DNA from: Bacteroidales bacterium UBA1374
GTDB taxonomy: Bacteria; Bacteroidota; Bacteroidia; Bacteroidales; UBA932
Reading direction: 5' to 3'
Assembly (NCBI GenBank): GCA_002305545.1
Contig: DBRG01000004.1
Coordinates: 1 to 64,000, forward strand
DNA: 64,000 nt
Shown: one piece after another, positions 34,971 to 45,048 of the stretch
Layout of the letters: each line of letters starts with the position of its first letter
Numbering within the stretch: the first letter of the stretch is position 1
Position numbers and translations under genes: made by a program
Notes under the pieces: model-generated
The model's input: only the letters and a program-made list of their open reading frames with translations
The model's database searches: none
What the model was told of the DNA's origin: nothing

Positions 34971-37232
34971 TTATTTTTTTACCTCAAAGAGTATAGGTTC
35001 TCCTGAAACACTGTCTCCGGCCACCCACAGTTCAAACTGTCCGGGTTCCACTACTCGTTTCATCTGCAGGTTCCAGAATGCCAATTCACTGATTGGAAGT
35101 TTCCAGCTTACGGTCCGGGTTTCTCCGGAAGCCAGCGCAATCCTGTCAAACATCTTCAGTTCTTTGACCGGACGCGTAACAGAACCGGTTTTGTCGCACA
35201 CATAGAGCTGGGCCACTTCTGTGGCGGCGGTCTTTCCTGTATTTGTCAGGTCAAAGGACAGTGTCAGTGTATCTTTCTGGTTGTATGACACCTGGTCAAT
35301 CCTGATGTTGGTATAGGCAAATGTGGTGTAGGACAGTCCGAATCCGAACGGGAAAAGGGGAGCAGCACCGGCATCCAGGTAAAAGCTGGTATTGCCCAGC
35401 GAAGTCTGTCCGGCTTTCAGGGGGATCTGATCCAGCATGGTTTCGTTACCCAGGAACGGTCGCCCGGTACTGTTATGGTTGTAGTAAAGGGGAATCTGGC
35501 CTGATGTTTTGGGAAAGGTCATGGGCAACCTGCCACTGGGTACTTCTTTCCCGAAAATCAAGTCTGCCAGGGCTGTTCCGCCCATGGTCCCCGGGTGGAA
35601 TGAATACAACAGGGCATTGCTCAGGGACACTTCCTTTTCTATGGTCAGGGGTCTTCCGGCCATAACTACCGTAATGACTGGTTTCCCGGTGGATTTCAAT
35701 GCCTCTATCAGGTCGCTCTGTGCCCCCCGGAGGTCCAGACTGGCCAGGCAGTGGGCTTCCCCGGAAAGGATGGATTCTTCTCCCACAAATACGATCACAA
35801 CATCTGCAGCCCGAGCAGCTTCAACGGCTTTCCTTATTCCCGTCCGGCCCTTATCCCTGGAATAATTCAATCCGGACTCATAAAGAACGCGCATCAAGTG
35901 CCCGTAATTATCCCTGATGGCTTTCAGGGGAGTGACGGTCGCCTGTTCCTGGGCATCAAAAACCCAGGTTCCCAGCTGATCGTAAGGCGCGTCGGCCATG
36001 GGACCTGTAACAAGAACAGATCTGATCTTTTCTGCGTTCAGGGGGAGGGTCCCGTCGTTGCTTAGCAGAACGGCACTCTGGACAGCACTTTGCCTGGACA
36101 ATTCCATATGAGCAGGGTTATAGAACATTTCTTTGTGCAAGTCTTCCTGCACATAAGGATTTTCAAACAATCCCAGCTGAAATTTAATGCGCAGAATATT
36201 TTTTACAGCCTCATCAATAAGTTTTTCAGAAACCGCACCCTCTTCAACCTGCTTCCCGAGTTGTGTGATATAGGCAAAGGACATCATATCCATATCTACA
36301 CCCGCCTCCAACGCAAGCTTGGCTGCATGTGCCTGATCCGAAGCAAATCCGTGGGGTATCATTTCATTGACAGATGCCCAGTCGCTTACCACAAAACCCT
36401 TAAAATTCCATTCATCACGCAGCATGTCACGCACCAGGAAACGATTCCCGGTCATAGGGACCCCGTCGTTGTCATTGAAAGAGGTCATAAGGGTCATGCT
36501 ACCCGCCTGAATCCCTGCCAAAAAAGGGGGAAGATACACATTTCGCAATACCCGTTCAGGAAGGTTAGTGCTGTTATAATCCCTCCCTCCTTCAGCCGCT
36601 CCATAGCCCACAAAGTGTTTGATACACGCTGCCAGGCTTGCAGGATCACCGGGATCGGCTCCCTGATACCCCCTTATCATGGCCACTCCCATGACCGAGG
36701 TAAGGTACGTGTCTTCTCCGAATCCTTCGGCAATCCTTCCCCAGCGGGGATCCCTGGAAATGTCGAGCATGGGGGAAAAAGTCCAGCGCACTCCTGCCGA
36801 AGTGGCTTCCATGGCAGCTGCACGGGCGCCTTGTTCCACCAATTCGGGATTGAATGTGGCCGCCAACCCCAGGGGAATCGGGAATATGGTCCTGAATCCA
36901 TGGATCACATCCCTGCCTACGATCAGGGGTATGCCCAGGCGGGATTCCTCTACGGCAATTTTCTGGAAGGCATTCACCCTTGCAGGATCCACTTCGTTTA
37001 TAACGGATCCTATATGTCCTTTGCGCAAGGCTTCAGAAAACTGTTCGTCTTCCGGTACGTTGGAAGAAGATACCAGGGTCATCTGTCCCATTTTTTCTTC
37101 CAGGGTCATTTTGGATAACAGGCTGTCGATCTTTTTTTCCATCTCCCTGTCCGTGTTCATAGCAGAGGGGACACAGGACCAGGCCAAAAAGACACAGAGA
37201 AACAACAGGAATAATTTTTTTAGCGGCATCAT
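34971..37232 (-). CDS. bglX: GH3 beta-glucosidase, BglX-like, lipoprotein
   Basis: 753 residues. Lipobox FLAWSC (Cys20) predicts anchoring to a membrane. GH3 N-terminal barrel: DISRDPRWGRIAEGFGED, KHFVGYGAAEGGRDY and the nucleophile Asp in GFVVSDWASV. The second domain, fibronectin type III-like tail and C-terminal sequence match BglX. It would remove glucose units from the non-reducing end of beta-glucan oligosaccharides. It is the last gene of the polysaccharide locus; GH16 ends ten bases before it. Confidence 0.92.
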   Translation of the reverse strand: MMPLKKLFLLFLCVFLAWSCVPSAMNTDREMEKKIDSLLSKMTLEEKMGQMTLVSSSNVPEDEQFSEALRKGHIGSVINEVDPARVNAFQKIAVEESRLGIPLIVGRDVIHGFRTIFPIPLGLAATFNPELVEQGARAAAMEATSAGVRWTFSPMLDISRDPRWGRIAEGFGEDTYLTSVMGVAMIRGYQGADPGDPASLAACIKHFVGYGAAEGGRDYNSTNLPERVLRNVYLPPFLAGIQAGSMTLMTSFNDNDGVPMTGNRFLVRDMLRDEWNFKGFVVSDWASVNEMIPHGFASDQAHAAKLALEAGVDMDMMSFAYITQLGKQVEEGAVSEKLIDEAVKNILRIKFQLGLFENPYVQEDLHKEMFYNPAHMELSRQSAVQSAVLLSNDGTLPLNAEKIRSVLVTGPMADAPYDQLGTWVFDAQEQATVTPLKAIRDNYGHLMRVLYESGLNYSRDKGRTGIRKAVEAARAADVVIVFVGEESILSGEAHCLASLDLRGAQSDLIEALKSTGKPVITVVMAGRPLTIEKEVSLSNALLYSFHPGTMGGTALADLIFGKEVPSGRLPMTFPKTSGQIPLYYNHNSTGRPFLGNETMLDQIPLKAGQTSLGNTSFYLDAGAAPLFPFGFGLSYTTFAYTNIRIDQVSYNQKDTLTLSFDLTNTGKTAATEVAQLYVCDKTGSVTRPVKELKMFDRIALASGETRTVSWKLPISELAFWNLQMKRVVEPGQFELWVAGDSVSGEPILFEVKK

Positions 37233-37242
37233 TGGATTTGGA

Positions 37243-38343
37243 TTATTTTTTCTGAAAAACTCTTACATAATCAATTTCGTAAGTTGCCGGCAGGGCTTTG
37301 GGATCAACTCCCTCTGCACCGCCCCAGTTTCCACCCCAGGCCAGGTTCAGTTTCAAATAAAATGGCTTATAGAAAGGCCAGCTATCATAGATCCCTTTCT
37401 GGTCATTGGTGAAAGTAAAATATCGGATACCGTCTACATACCCGTAAATGGCATTTTCTGTCCATTCCATCGCGTAGGTGTGAAATTCACTCTGGGCCGT
37501 CGCGATGAACTTTTCGGCAGTTTTCTGGGTGCCTGAAGCGTGGTTGTAGCTTTTGCAGTGAATGGCGCTGCTTATCCAGTTGGGGCGGTAACCTACGTGT
37601 TCCATAATATCTATTTCGCCGTCTTCAGGCCATGCCGTGAAATTCTTGGGCATCATCCAGAAGGCAGGCCAGGTGCCTTTTCCCACCGGGAGCTTCAGGC
37701 GAGCCTCAAAATAGCCGTATGTCCAGCTTCGCTGGGTATTCATGCGGATCGACAGCACTTCATTACCTGATTGTTTGGCGATGATTTTCAGGGTCCCGCC
37801 GGATACCAGCGCACATGTGTCTTTACCTTCAATACCCGGAATGTACCGCTGGAGTTCGTTGTTACCCCAGCCACCTGCACCTGTTTCAAACCACCATTCC
37901 GAATTGTCAAGCCTGTCAAATTCATCCCGCCATACCAGTTTATACCCTGCAGGCACCTCAATCCCGGGGTCCACAACCGTTGTTGTGTCTGCAGGATTGA
38001 GGCGTTGCATCAGGGTTAGCTCTTTTTTATAGTCGCCTGAACGAAAAGATAAAATACACGTTCTGTCCTTACCGCTTCTGTTATCCGTTACATTGACCGT
38101 CAGGTTAGTTTGTCCTTCCAGGCCTCCTGTCGGAGATGTAGTACACCACTCCTGGTCAGAGGCTACACCCCATTCCCTGTCAGCTGTGACAGTGATGGTC
38201 TTTGTCCCGGCTGAAAATCCGAATTCCAGATTTTCAGCAGAAAGGGTTATTACCGGGTCTCCATTTGGTTCCGGCCCGCTGCCGCCGTTGCAGCCACAAG
38301 TGGCAAGTGTAATGGAAGCAATTATAAAAAAGAGCTTTTTCAT
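37243..38343 (-). CDS. GH16 beta-glucanase lipoprotein with BACON domain
   Basis: 366 residues. Lipobox ITLATC (Cys17). Residues 30-105 form a BACON domain (ITVTADREWGVASDQEWC and MQRLNPA), common in Bacteroidota carbohydrate proteins. The catalytic domain has WRDEFDRLD, then the GH16 signature DGEIDIMEHVG with nucleophile and acid/base glutamates, and GYFEARLKLP and WPAFWMMP around it. The sequence resembles laminarinase-type GH16 that cut beta-1,3- or mixed beta-1,3/1,4-glucan. With the lipid anchor it probably cuts polymer at the cell surface before import. Confidence 0.92.
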   Translation of the reverse strand: MKKLFFIIASITLATCGCNGGSGPEPNGDPVITLSAENLEFGFSAGTKTITVTADREWGVASDQEWCTTSPTGGLEGQTNLTVNVTDNRSGKDRTCILSFRSGDYKKELTLMQRLNPADTTTVVDPGIEVPAGYKLVWRDEFDRLDNSEWWFETGAGGWGNNELQRYIPGIEGKDTCALVSGGTLKIIAKQSGNEVLSIRMNTQRSWTYGYFEARLKLPVGKGTWPAFWMMPKNFTAWPEDGEIDIMEHVGYRPNWISSAIHCKSYNHASGTQKTAEKFIATAQSEFHTYAMEWTENAIYGYVDGIRYFTFTNDQKGIYDSWPFYKPFYLKLNLAWGGNWGGAEGVDPKALPATYEIDYVRVFQKK

Positions 38344-38351
38344 GGTTGTCT

Positions 38352-40235
38352 TTATTTTACGTATCTCTGGAAACGGTAATGCCAGGCAATGCCTCCGTTG
38401 TCTGTGACCAGCTCAAGGATGTACGGAGTCATCTTTGTGATCTTGTAGACAGGATTTGCCAGCGTTTGTGCATTAGGTATGTAACTGACAAAAGTATTTG
38501 CCGGCCACGTGATCACCCCGTCTTCCAGAACATATGTAGATGACTGTACTTCTACGGGAGCGGCATAGTCCGCATTTGTCTCACCAGACCATAATTCCGG
38601 ATGAAAACCGCATTCCCAGTTGCAATAGATGGTGCCGCCGGGACCCGGATCGAATTGATACGAGCCGTCTGACTTGAAAGTAAGGATGTCGTCATACAAC
38701 CCCTGCCCCTGTTTGTCGTAGGGAGCAGCACTCCACCAGTCCAAACCATTGCCCCCGCTAGGACCGCAGCCGAAGTGACCCTGGACGGAGGGTTCCCATG
38801 TCCAGGACCCAACCAGTCCTGTTGCATAATTGGAAGCGCTGGTCTCGTCCCCTTCAAATGACACGGGAACAAAAAGGTAGTGCCATGTGATGCCCGGACC
38901 GTCGAGTGCCAGCTCCAGCAGGTCGGTTGTCAGGTTGAGCACGCGGAAACGCGGCGTGGCATAACCTTGCGGATTGGGAACATATCCCACCACCGTTTCG
39001 GCCGGGAACTCCAGGTACATCACACCACCTTCTGTATACAGGTTCCAGGTGGTGGACTTCGTTTCATAAGGAATGGCATAATCATTCCCGTCGCCGGGAT
39101 TCAGGTCGGGACGCAGTCCGCTGTCCTTGTTGACATAAATGGTGCCTCCTGCACCCGGATCCATGGTGTATGTCTTATCCATGGCAAAGGTGAGAATATC
39201 ATCGTACATCCCTACACCCATCTTGTCCAGGGGGGCGGCACTCCACCAGTTGAGCCCGTCGGTTCCAGGTTCTCCGCATCCCAGGTGACCCTGGCCCATG
39301 AAGTTCCATTTCCAGGCTTTGGAGGTGCCTCCTGTAAGTTTTTCTTCGTCTGTCAGTGAAGCTCCGGGGTCGAGAGGCACATATAGGAAATGCCAGGCAA
39401 TTCCACCGTTGTCAATGACCAGTTCCAGGACCGAGGCTGTCAGTGTGATGACCCTGTAGGTGGGATTGGTGAGCGCTTCCGGATTGGGGATGTAACCGAC
39501 AATGGAGCCGGCAGGGAATTTGAGGAACGTATTGTCTCCTTCCATTTCAAAACTGTATGTTCCTTCTACTACAGGGGCCGGTGCCACATAATCTTCCTCT
39601 GCCGTCTTGTAAGAAGTTTCATATCCGGATCCGGCATTGACATAGATCATGCCGTCAACAGGATCAAAGGTAAACGTTCCGTTTGAGCGGAAAGTGAGTT
39701 GGTTATCGTACATGCTGAAGCCTTCTTTATCAAAGGGATTGGCACTCCACCATTCCAGACCGTTGGTGCCGGTGGGGCCACAGCCCAGGTGTCCCTTGGT
39801 GGCCTTGTCCATGACCCACGTCTTTTCTGATCCGCCCGAAATATAACGGATATCTTCAGCCGGATCGTATGGGGGAACATAATCGTGCTCCACAACAAAT
39901 TCAACCATCTTGGACCCGTCAGACATCCCGTGTGAATTCAATGCCTTGACTTCTACGGCATAGGTTCCGGCTTTCTTGTATATCCTGGTTACAATGCTTT
40001 TGGTAACATAGTCTTTTCCGTCAAAAATAAAGACCGGAATAGTTCCTGCAGGAGCCGTGTATTCAAAAACAACTGTTGTAAGGAAATTTTCGTCGTAAGA
40101 CGAAGTTACATTTACCTGAATATCTGCAGCTTTTGGAACAAGGGATTTGTCCGGTTGCAGGTATTCGGGCTGTGTACAGGCGAACAACAGCGGAAACAAC
40201 AGGATCCAGGAAAATTTATATACTGTTTTTTTCAT
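38352..40235 (-). CDS. Surface glycan-binding lipoprotein with PKD-like domain and three Trp-rich repeats
   Basis: 627 residues. Lipobox FPLLFAC (Cys20). Residues 32-118 resemble a PKD/Ig-like domain. Three tandem repeats of about 155 residues follow (133-287, 301-458, 472-625). Each starts with W..GHxGCG, holds GLxWWSAxP and YDxxLTF, and ends IAWHF/WHY with FPAxTxVGYIPN in between. Shared aromatics (WWSA) point to carbohydrate stacking. It replaces the usual SusE/SusF slot directly after susD, so it likely presents beta-glucan to the SusCD complex. I find no catalytic residues. Confidence 0.75.
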   Translation of the reverse strand: MKKTVYKFSWILLFPLLFACTQPEYLQPDKSLVPKAADIQVNVTSSYDENFLTTVVFEYTAPAGTIPVFIFDGKDYVTKSIVTRIYKKAGTYAVEVKALNSHGMSDGSKMVEFVVEHDYVPPYDPAEDIRYISGGSEKTWVMDKATKGHLGCGPTGTNGLEWWSANPFDKEGFSMYDNQLTFRSNGTFTFDPVDGMIYVNAGSGYETSYKTAEEDYVAPAPVVEGTYSFEMEGDNTFLKFPAGSIVGYIPNPEALTNPTYRVITLTASVLELVIDNGGIAWHFLYVPLDPGASLTDEEKLTGGTSKAWKWNFMGQGHLGCGEPGTDGLNWWSAAPLDKMGVGMYDDILTFAMDKTYTMDPGAGGTIYVNKDSGLRPDLNPGDGNDYAIPYETKSTTWNLYTEGGVMYLEFPAETVVGYVPNPQGYATPRFRVLNLTTDLLELALDGPGITWHYLFVPVSFEGDETSASNYATGLVGSWTWEPSVQGHFGCGPSGGNGLDWWSAAPYDKQGQGLYDDILTFKSDGSYQFDPGPGGTIYCNWECGFHPELWSGETNADYAAPVEVQSSTYVLEDGVITWPANTFVSYIPNAQTLANPVYKITKMTPYILELVTDNGGIAWHYRFQRYVK

Positions 40236-40262
40236 TTCTGTAATCTTTTATGTTGTCTGTCT

Positions 40263-41768
40263 CTAGTAAGGATTTTGAGTCAGTGTTCCTGCACTCTTGT
40301 CAATTTCTGACTGGGGAATGGGCCAGTATTTTTTCTGGGGAGTCCAGCTTTCGGTACGGTACTGGTGCTTGTCTGCAGTAAGGACAGATTGAGCCTTACC
40401 ACTCCGTACAAGGTCCCAGTAGCGCTTGCCTTCACCCATGAATTCCAGGTGACGTTCCTCAAGAATATTATCCAGGGTGGCCGAAACTGTGGGCACCTGT
40501 GCTCTTGTACGTATCTCGTTCAGGTAAGTCTGGGCATCGCCGCTTCCGGCACCCCGGACTATCAGTTCGGCTGCGTTGAGCAACGTTTCGGCATAGCGGT
40601 ACACACGCTGGTTGTTGCCGTAGTTCAGGTTGGGATCTGCAGTATAGCCATGGTTCCCGTTCTTTCTTCCAATGTATTTCAACAGGAAATACCCGGTGTC
40701 CTGCCAGCGGGCCGTATAACTGGCCCCTGTTTCGGAGGCATGTTTGGAAAAATCCAGGATGCCACCATCCCGGCGGATATCTCCTTCGTCATACATGGTA
40801 TAAGCCGATTCGGCCACGGGACTGAATCCCCAGCCGTCGCAGAAATCATTTCCCACGTATCCTGGGATACCTATGAGAACGGGATACACAGAGCCTCCGG
40901 TGGCAATGGGACTTCCCCAGTCACGCACACCGCCTTCAGAGATGTAATTGATCTCCCATACAGACTCCGGTCCCCATTCGCCGTTCTCTTCCCAAATGCC
41001 TTTAAAGTCACCCACCAGGGAGTACTGTTTTGAATCTATGATCTCTTTCATGTATTGAAGGGCTTTTCCAAAACGGGATTCATCATTCTGGTACAAAACC
41101 ATCTCTGTAAAGAGCATGTAGGCCATGGCGCGCGTAATGCGCCCTTCTTCCCCAACCCTTGCTTTCATAGGTAGCACATTAGCTGCGAGGGCTTCTTCCA
41201 GGGTCGTTATCATGCTTTGGTATACCTGGTCTGCCTGCATCTGCTCACAAATGTAAGGGAATGACAAGTTCTCGTCGTAGTAGGGAATATTCCCCCAGAA
41301 TTTCCACAAAATATTGTAGTAGTAAGACTTCAGCACTTTGGCTTCGGCCACGTACAACGCTTTGAGAGCTTCGTCCATTTCAATTTCCGGCGCTTTGGCT
41401 ATCACTATATTGGAACGGTTAATACCCGAATACGCCGTGGTCCAGATCATATTGGGGACGTCGGTAGGCGTGGCGGTATAGTAATGTGCCTTTACCAGGA
41501 TGGGCTGGTCGCCCTCGTTGGATCCGCCACAGTATATGTCATCTGCCATGATGTCAGAAACCATGTTCAGGGAGTTGTACTGGTAGAAGTAATCGAACCA
41601 CTGCAGGGGATCGTATGCAGCAACCAGTCCGGAATAAAGCCGGTCGGCCGATTTGTAGTAGTCGCTTTCCAGGATGGAACCCTTGGATTCCACAACCAGG
41701 AAACTGTCTGAACAGGAATAAAGACCCAGGGCGAAGACCGTACTTAATATCAAGATTATCTTTTTCAT
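40263..41768 (-). CDS. SusD-family outer-membrane glycan-binding lipoprotein
   Basis: 501 residues. Lipobox LGLYSC (Cys19), then the SusD TPR-like helical fold with SGINRSNIVIAKAPE, KVLKSYYYNILWKFWGNIPY and the C-terminal RYAETLLNAAELIVRG, TYLNEIRTRAQV and ILEERHLEFMGEGKRYWDLVR blocks. It forms the lid on the SusC transporter encoded just upstream (20 bases). Part of the susCD pair of the locus at 35-45 kb. Confidence 0.93.
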   Translation of the reverse strand: MKKIILILSTVFALGLYSCSDSFLVVESKGSILESDYYKSADRLYSGLVAAYDPLQWFDYFYQYNSLNMVSDIMADDIYCGGSNEGDQPILVKAHYYTATPTDVPNMIWTTAYSGINRSNIVIAKAPEIEMDEALKALYVAEAKVLKSYYYNILWKFWGNIPYYDENLSFPYICEQMQADQVYQSMITTLEEALAANVLPMKARVGEEGRITRAMAYMLFTEMVLYQNDESRFGKALQYMKEIIDSKQYSLVGDFKGIWEENGEWGPESVWEINYISEGGVRDWGSPIATGGSVYPVLIGIPGYVGNDFCDGWGFSPVAESAYTMYDEGDIRRDGGILDFSKHASETGASYTARWQDTGYFLLKYIGRKNGNHGYTADPNLNYGNNQRVYRYAETLLNAAELIVRGAGSGDAQTYLNEIRTRAQVPTVSATLDNILEERHLEFMGEGKRYWDLVRSGKAQSVLTADKHQYRTESWTPQKKYWPIPQSEIDKSAGTLTQNPY

Positions 41769-41787
41769 AATAGTAGCTTTTTCAGGA

Positions 41788-44700
41788 TTAGAAAGTAAGA
41801 TTTATACCCAGTGTGTAGACTTTTGATTGCGGATAAACCCCGCGGTCGATACCCAGTGAGGTACCTCCCGAAGCGATTTCCGGGTCAAATCCCGTGTATT
41901 TGGTAAAGGTGAGGATGTTCTCACCTGACACATAGATACGCAGGTTAGAGATGAAAATCTTGCGCGTCAGATGAGAAGGCAGGGTATAACCCAGCTGGAT
42001 GTTCTTAAGGCGCAGGTAGGAGCCGTCTTCAACCCACAGATCCGAAGCGCGCCAGTTCTCATTGGCACTTTCAAAGGAGAAACGCGGGATCCTGTCCGAT
42101 GAGCTTTCTCCTGTCCAGCGGTTCATCATGTAGGAAGGCAGGTTGATGTAATAAAGGTCAGTACGCCGCGTTACGTTGTATACGTCCACGCCGTAGACAC
42201 CCTGGAAGAACGCATTGAAATCAAATCCCTTCCAGTTAAATCCCAGGTTGAAACCGAATGTCCAGTCGGGCATTCCTTTTCCAATCATGGTCCTGTCATC
42301 GTCGTTGATGACCCCGTTGTTGTCAATGTCCACAAAACGTACGTCACCGGGCTGGGCATTGGGCTGGATCCCGGCTTCCACTTCTGCCCAGTTCTGGAAC
42401 AGGCCGTTTGTTTTCCACCCGTAAAAGAAGGGGAATGGATAGCCGTTCTGTGCGCGGGTAAGTGTCCCGATCTTGTGGGAGTCGTAATTCTGCCATCCGT
42501 TTTCATTCCCCAGTTCCACCAGCAGGTTGTCCAGGTAGGTGGCGTTTGCTCCGATATTGAAATGAGCATCACCCAGGCTGAAGCGGTATCTGAGATCAAA
42601 TTCCCAGCCGCTGTTGTCCATGATCCCTACGTTCCCTGTGGGGGCACTATCGCCCGAATAGGCGGGAACCGGTATGTCCATCAACATTCCGGTGGTTCTT
42701 TTCTGATACCAGTCCACAGAAAAAGTGAGTGCGCTGTTGAAAAAAGCCAGGTCCAGACCGATGTCTGTCTGGGTGGATTCTTCCCAGCGTATGTCGGCAT
42801 TGGCAAAACCGTTGGGTTTAGCTCCTGTATTGACCACACCCGGATTACCGAACGGGTAGTTGTTACCCGAGGCCATGGTGGTGGTATATTTGAATTGTCC
42901 TATGGATTCATTCCCGTTTTTCCCCCAGGAAGCCCTAAACTTCCCGCTTGTAAACCATTGGGGCCTGTTTGCCAGGAAGTTTTCATTGGTGAAATTCCAT
43001 CCTAAAGAAGCCGAAGGGAAAATGGCATACAAGTTATTGGGGCCGAAATTGGATGACCCGTCACGGCGTACCGTTGCCTGGAACATATACCTTTCTGCAA
43101 AGTTGTAACTGATACGGGCAAAGAGGGAAGACAGGCGGTGCGGGGTATAGACGTACCCGCTGGCTGTCTGGTATTCCTGTGTTCCTGTGGCAAATCCCAT
43201 GTTGGCCTTGTAGGGATCTTCTTCCTGTAAGTAGCGGTTGCCACCCGAAAGATTCTGCCCCATATTGCCCTGGGCAGACTGTCCTACAAGAGCCTGAATG
43301 AAGTGGGACCCGAATTGTTTTTCATAAGAGAGCACATTCTCCACCTGCCATACCAGTGAACGGTTCATGGAAGACCACACTTCCGAGTATTCGCGGAAAT
43401 TCTTCGTGGACAGGAAGTAGGCCGGGCTCCAGCCGTCATTTCCCCAGAAAGACAGGTCTGTCCCCAGGGAACTTCTGAATTTCAGGTTGTCCCATATGGA
43501 CAGCTCGCCCCAGAAGTTGGAAACGAACTTGTCCGAGTTGCCTTTTGTTCCCGGCAGGCTCAGCGAAGCCAGCGGGTTGACCATCTCGTTGTAGATACTC
43601 CCTTCCACAATGCTGAAGGGTTTCCCGTTCCTGGGGTCCTTCACGGCAGTGGGGTGTTCGGCCAGCAGTGCATCGGGATCATCGGCATAAACCTTCAGGG
43701 TAGGGGCCATGCCCAATGCCGAGCCTAATGGTCCTCCGAATTCCGAGTTGGTGGTGATTCCAAAGGAGGTGTTCCTGGAATAGGCAGCGTTGACGCCTAT
43801 GGTAAACTTGTGCAGGAAGTTTCTTTTGGAAGACTGATCCATCAGGTTGTAGGTGGTGTTGGTTCTTATCGTAAGGCGTTCGTAGTTGGAACGATTGAAA
43901 TTGCCTCCCACAATCCCGTCCTGTGAATAATACCCGGCGGAAATGTAATAATTCACCTTGTCAGAGGCTCCGCTGATGGTCAACTGGTGGTTGACCTGGG
44001 GAGCATTGTAGTTGAAGATCTCTTTCTGCCAGTCGGTGCCTTCTCCCAAAGCATAAGGATCGCTGTAAACAGGAGCTTTGCCCTGGGCCAGGTACCCCTC
44101 ATTCATGAGGAGGGCATATTCTGTGGCATTGAGCACATCGTACTCTTTCCATGGGTTCTGGAAACCATAGGAAAAATCATACGTTACCCGGGTGGCTCCT
44201 TTTTGTCCCGATTTGGTGGTCACCAGGATAACGCCGTTGGCAGCCCGTGCCCCGTATACGGCTCCTGAAGCCGCATCTTTAAGCACTTCAATAGACTGGA
44301 TATCGGAGGGATTCAGGTAATCAATGCCTCCTCCGATGGGCATCCCGTCAACAATATATAAAGGTTCAGAGTTGTTGATGGTACCCACACCGCGCACGCG
44401 CACACGTGCCGATGCCCCCGGCTGTCCCGAGGAAGAGGTTACTGTCACACCGGAAGTCAAACCTTTAAGGGCGTTGTCTATCCTGACCGGCGCCACATTT
44501 TTCAAATCATCGGAAGACACTTTGGCAATGGCTGCGGTAACAACACTCTTTTTCTGAGTGCCATAACCTACCACAACCACTTCTTCCAGCAGTGCGGAAT
44601 CTTCTTCCAGGATAACGTTGATGACTGCCGCGCCCGTAACGGGAATGATTTGTGTTCTATAGCCTATGTATGAAAAGAGAAGGTTACTTCCGACCTTCAC

Positions 44701-44880
44701 ATCCAGTGAATAAAAGCCGTCCAGATCTGTAGATGCGGCATTAGAAGTATTCTCTTCCATCACATAAACACCGGGCAACGTGGTTCCGTCACTCCCGGTT
44801 ACCGTGCCGCTTACTTTCACCGTTTGTGCGAAAGCAGAACAGCTTAGTCCTAAAAACAAAAGGGTCAATAGCTTTTTCAT
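41788..44880 (-). CDS. SusC-family TonB-dependent outer-membrane transporter
   Basis: 1030 residues. Signal peptide 1-18, a carboxypeptidase-like regulatory domain (VKVSGTVTGSDGTTLPGVYVM), a plug domain with EVVVVGYGTQKKS and GVILVTTKSGQKG, then a 22-strand barrel ending in a Phe at the C-terminus (VYTLGINLTF). It imports oligosaccharides together with SusD. First gene of a five-gene locus whose GH16 and GH3 enzymes suggest a beta-glucan such as laminarin. Confidence 0.94.
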   Translation of the reverse strand: MKKLLTLLFLGLSCSAFAQTVKVSGTVTGSDGTTLPGVYVMEENTSNAASTDLDGFYSLDVKVGSNLLFSYIGYRTQIIPVTGAAVINVILEEDSALLEEVVVVGYGTQKKSVVTAAIAKVSSDDLKNVAPVRIDNALKGLTSGVTVTSSSGQPGASARVRVRGVGTINNSEPLYIVDGMPIGGGIDYLNPSDIQSIEVLKDAASGAVYGARAANGVILVTTKSGQKGATRVTYDFSYGFQNPWKEYDVLNATEYALLMNEGYLAQGKAPVYSDPYALGEGTDWQKEIFNYNAPQVNHQLTISGASDKVNYYISAGYYSQDGIVGGNFNRSNYERLTIRTNTTYNLMDQSSKRNFLHKFTIGVNAAYSRNTSFGITTNSEFGGPLGSALGMAPTLKVYADDPDALLAEHPTAVKDPRNGKPFSIVEGSIYNEMVNPLASLSLPGTKGNSDKFVSNFWGELSIWDNLKFRSSLGTDLSFWGNDGWSPAYFLSTKNFREYSEVWSSMNRSLVWQVENVLSYEKQFGSHFIQALVGQSAQGNMGQNLSGGNRYLQEEDPYKANMGFATGTQEYQTASGYVYTPHRLSSLFARISYNFAERYMFQATVRRDGSSNFGPNNLYAIFPSASLGWNFTNENFLANRPQWFTSGKFRASWGKNGNESIGQFKYTTTMASGNNYPFGNPGVVNTGAKPNGFANADIRWEESTQTDIGLDLAFFNSALTFSVDWYQKRTTGMLMDIPVPAYSGDSAPTGNVGIMDNSGWEFDLRYRFSLGDAHFNIGANATYLDNLLVELGNENGWQNYDSHKIGTLTRAQNGYPFPFFYGWKTNGLFQNWAEVEAGIQPNAQPGDVRFVDIDNNGVINDDDRTMIGKGMPDWTFGFNLGFNWKGFDFNAFFQGVYGVDVYNVTRRTDLYYINLPSYMMNRWTGESSSDRIPRFSFESANENWRASDLWVEDGSYLRLKNIQLGYTLPSHLTRKIFISNLRIYVSGENILTFTKYTGFDPEIASGGTSLGIDRGVYPQSKVYTLGINLTF

Positions 44881-44920
44881 GTTTTGTTTTAGTTAAGTTT
44901 AGTTTAGTTGGAGATTTTAT

Positions 44921-44928
44921 CAAAAATA
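44921..44928 (-). promoter_or_regulatory. -7 box TATTTTTG before susC
   Basis: Minus strand TATTTTTG, 40 bases before the susC ATG. A TTG stands only about 16 bases further upstream, so the -33 match is poor. The 40-base leader is an A/C-rich run of AACTAAAC-type repeats with no Shine-Dalgarno, typical for the phylum. Confidence 0.4.
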
Positions 44929-44997
44929 AAAAATATAGAATCCTCAATTTTCCATAGTGGCGATTTAGTGGATTGCGGGATTTCATAACAAAGACAA

Positions 44998-45016
44998 GCC
45001 GCTGTATATCAGCGGC
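44998..45016 (-). terminator. Hairpin terminator after the DUF6377-type regulator
   Basis: GCCGCTG and CAGCGGC frame a 5-nt loop. Read on the minus strand a moderately T-rich TTGTCTTTG follows. It lies about 33 bases after the regulator stop and before the susC promoter, which separates the two units. Confidence 0.55.
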
Positions 45017-45048
45017 CTGTTTCTTGTTCTCCCCGGGAAAAAGTGGAC

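Noticed and set aside
36090..37118. 342-codon frame antisense to the GH3 gene
   Set aside because: It lies wholly opposite a gene with intact motifs; it is a shadow of that gene's codon use.
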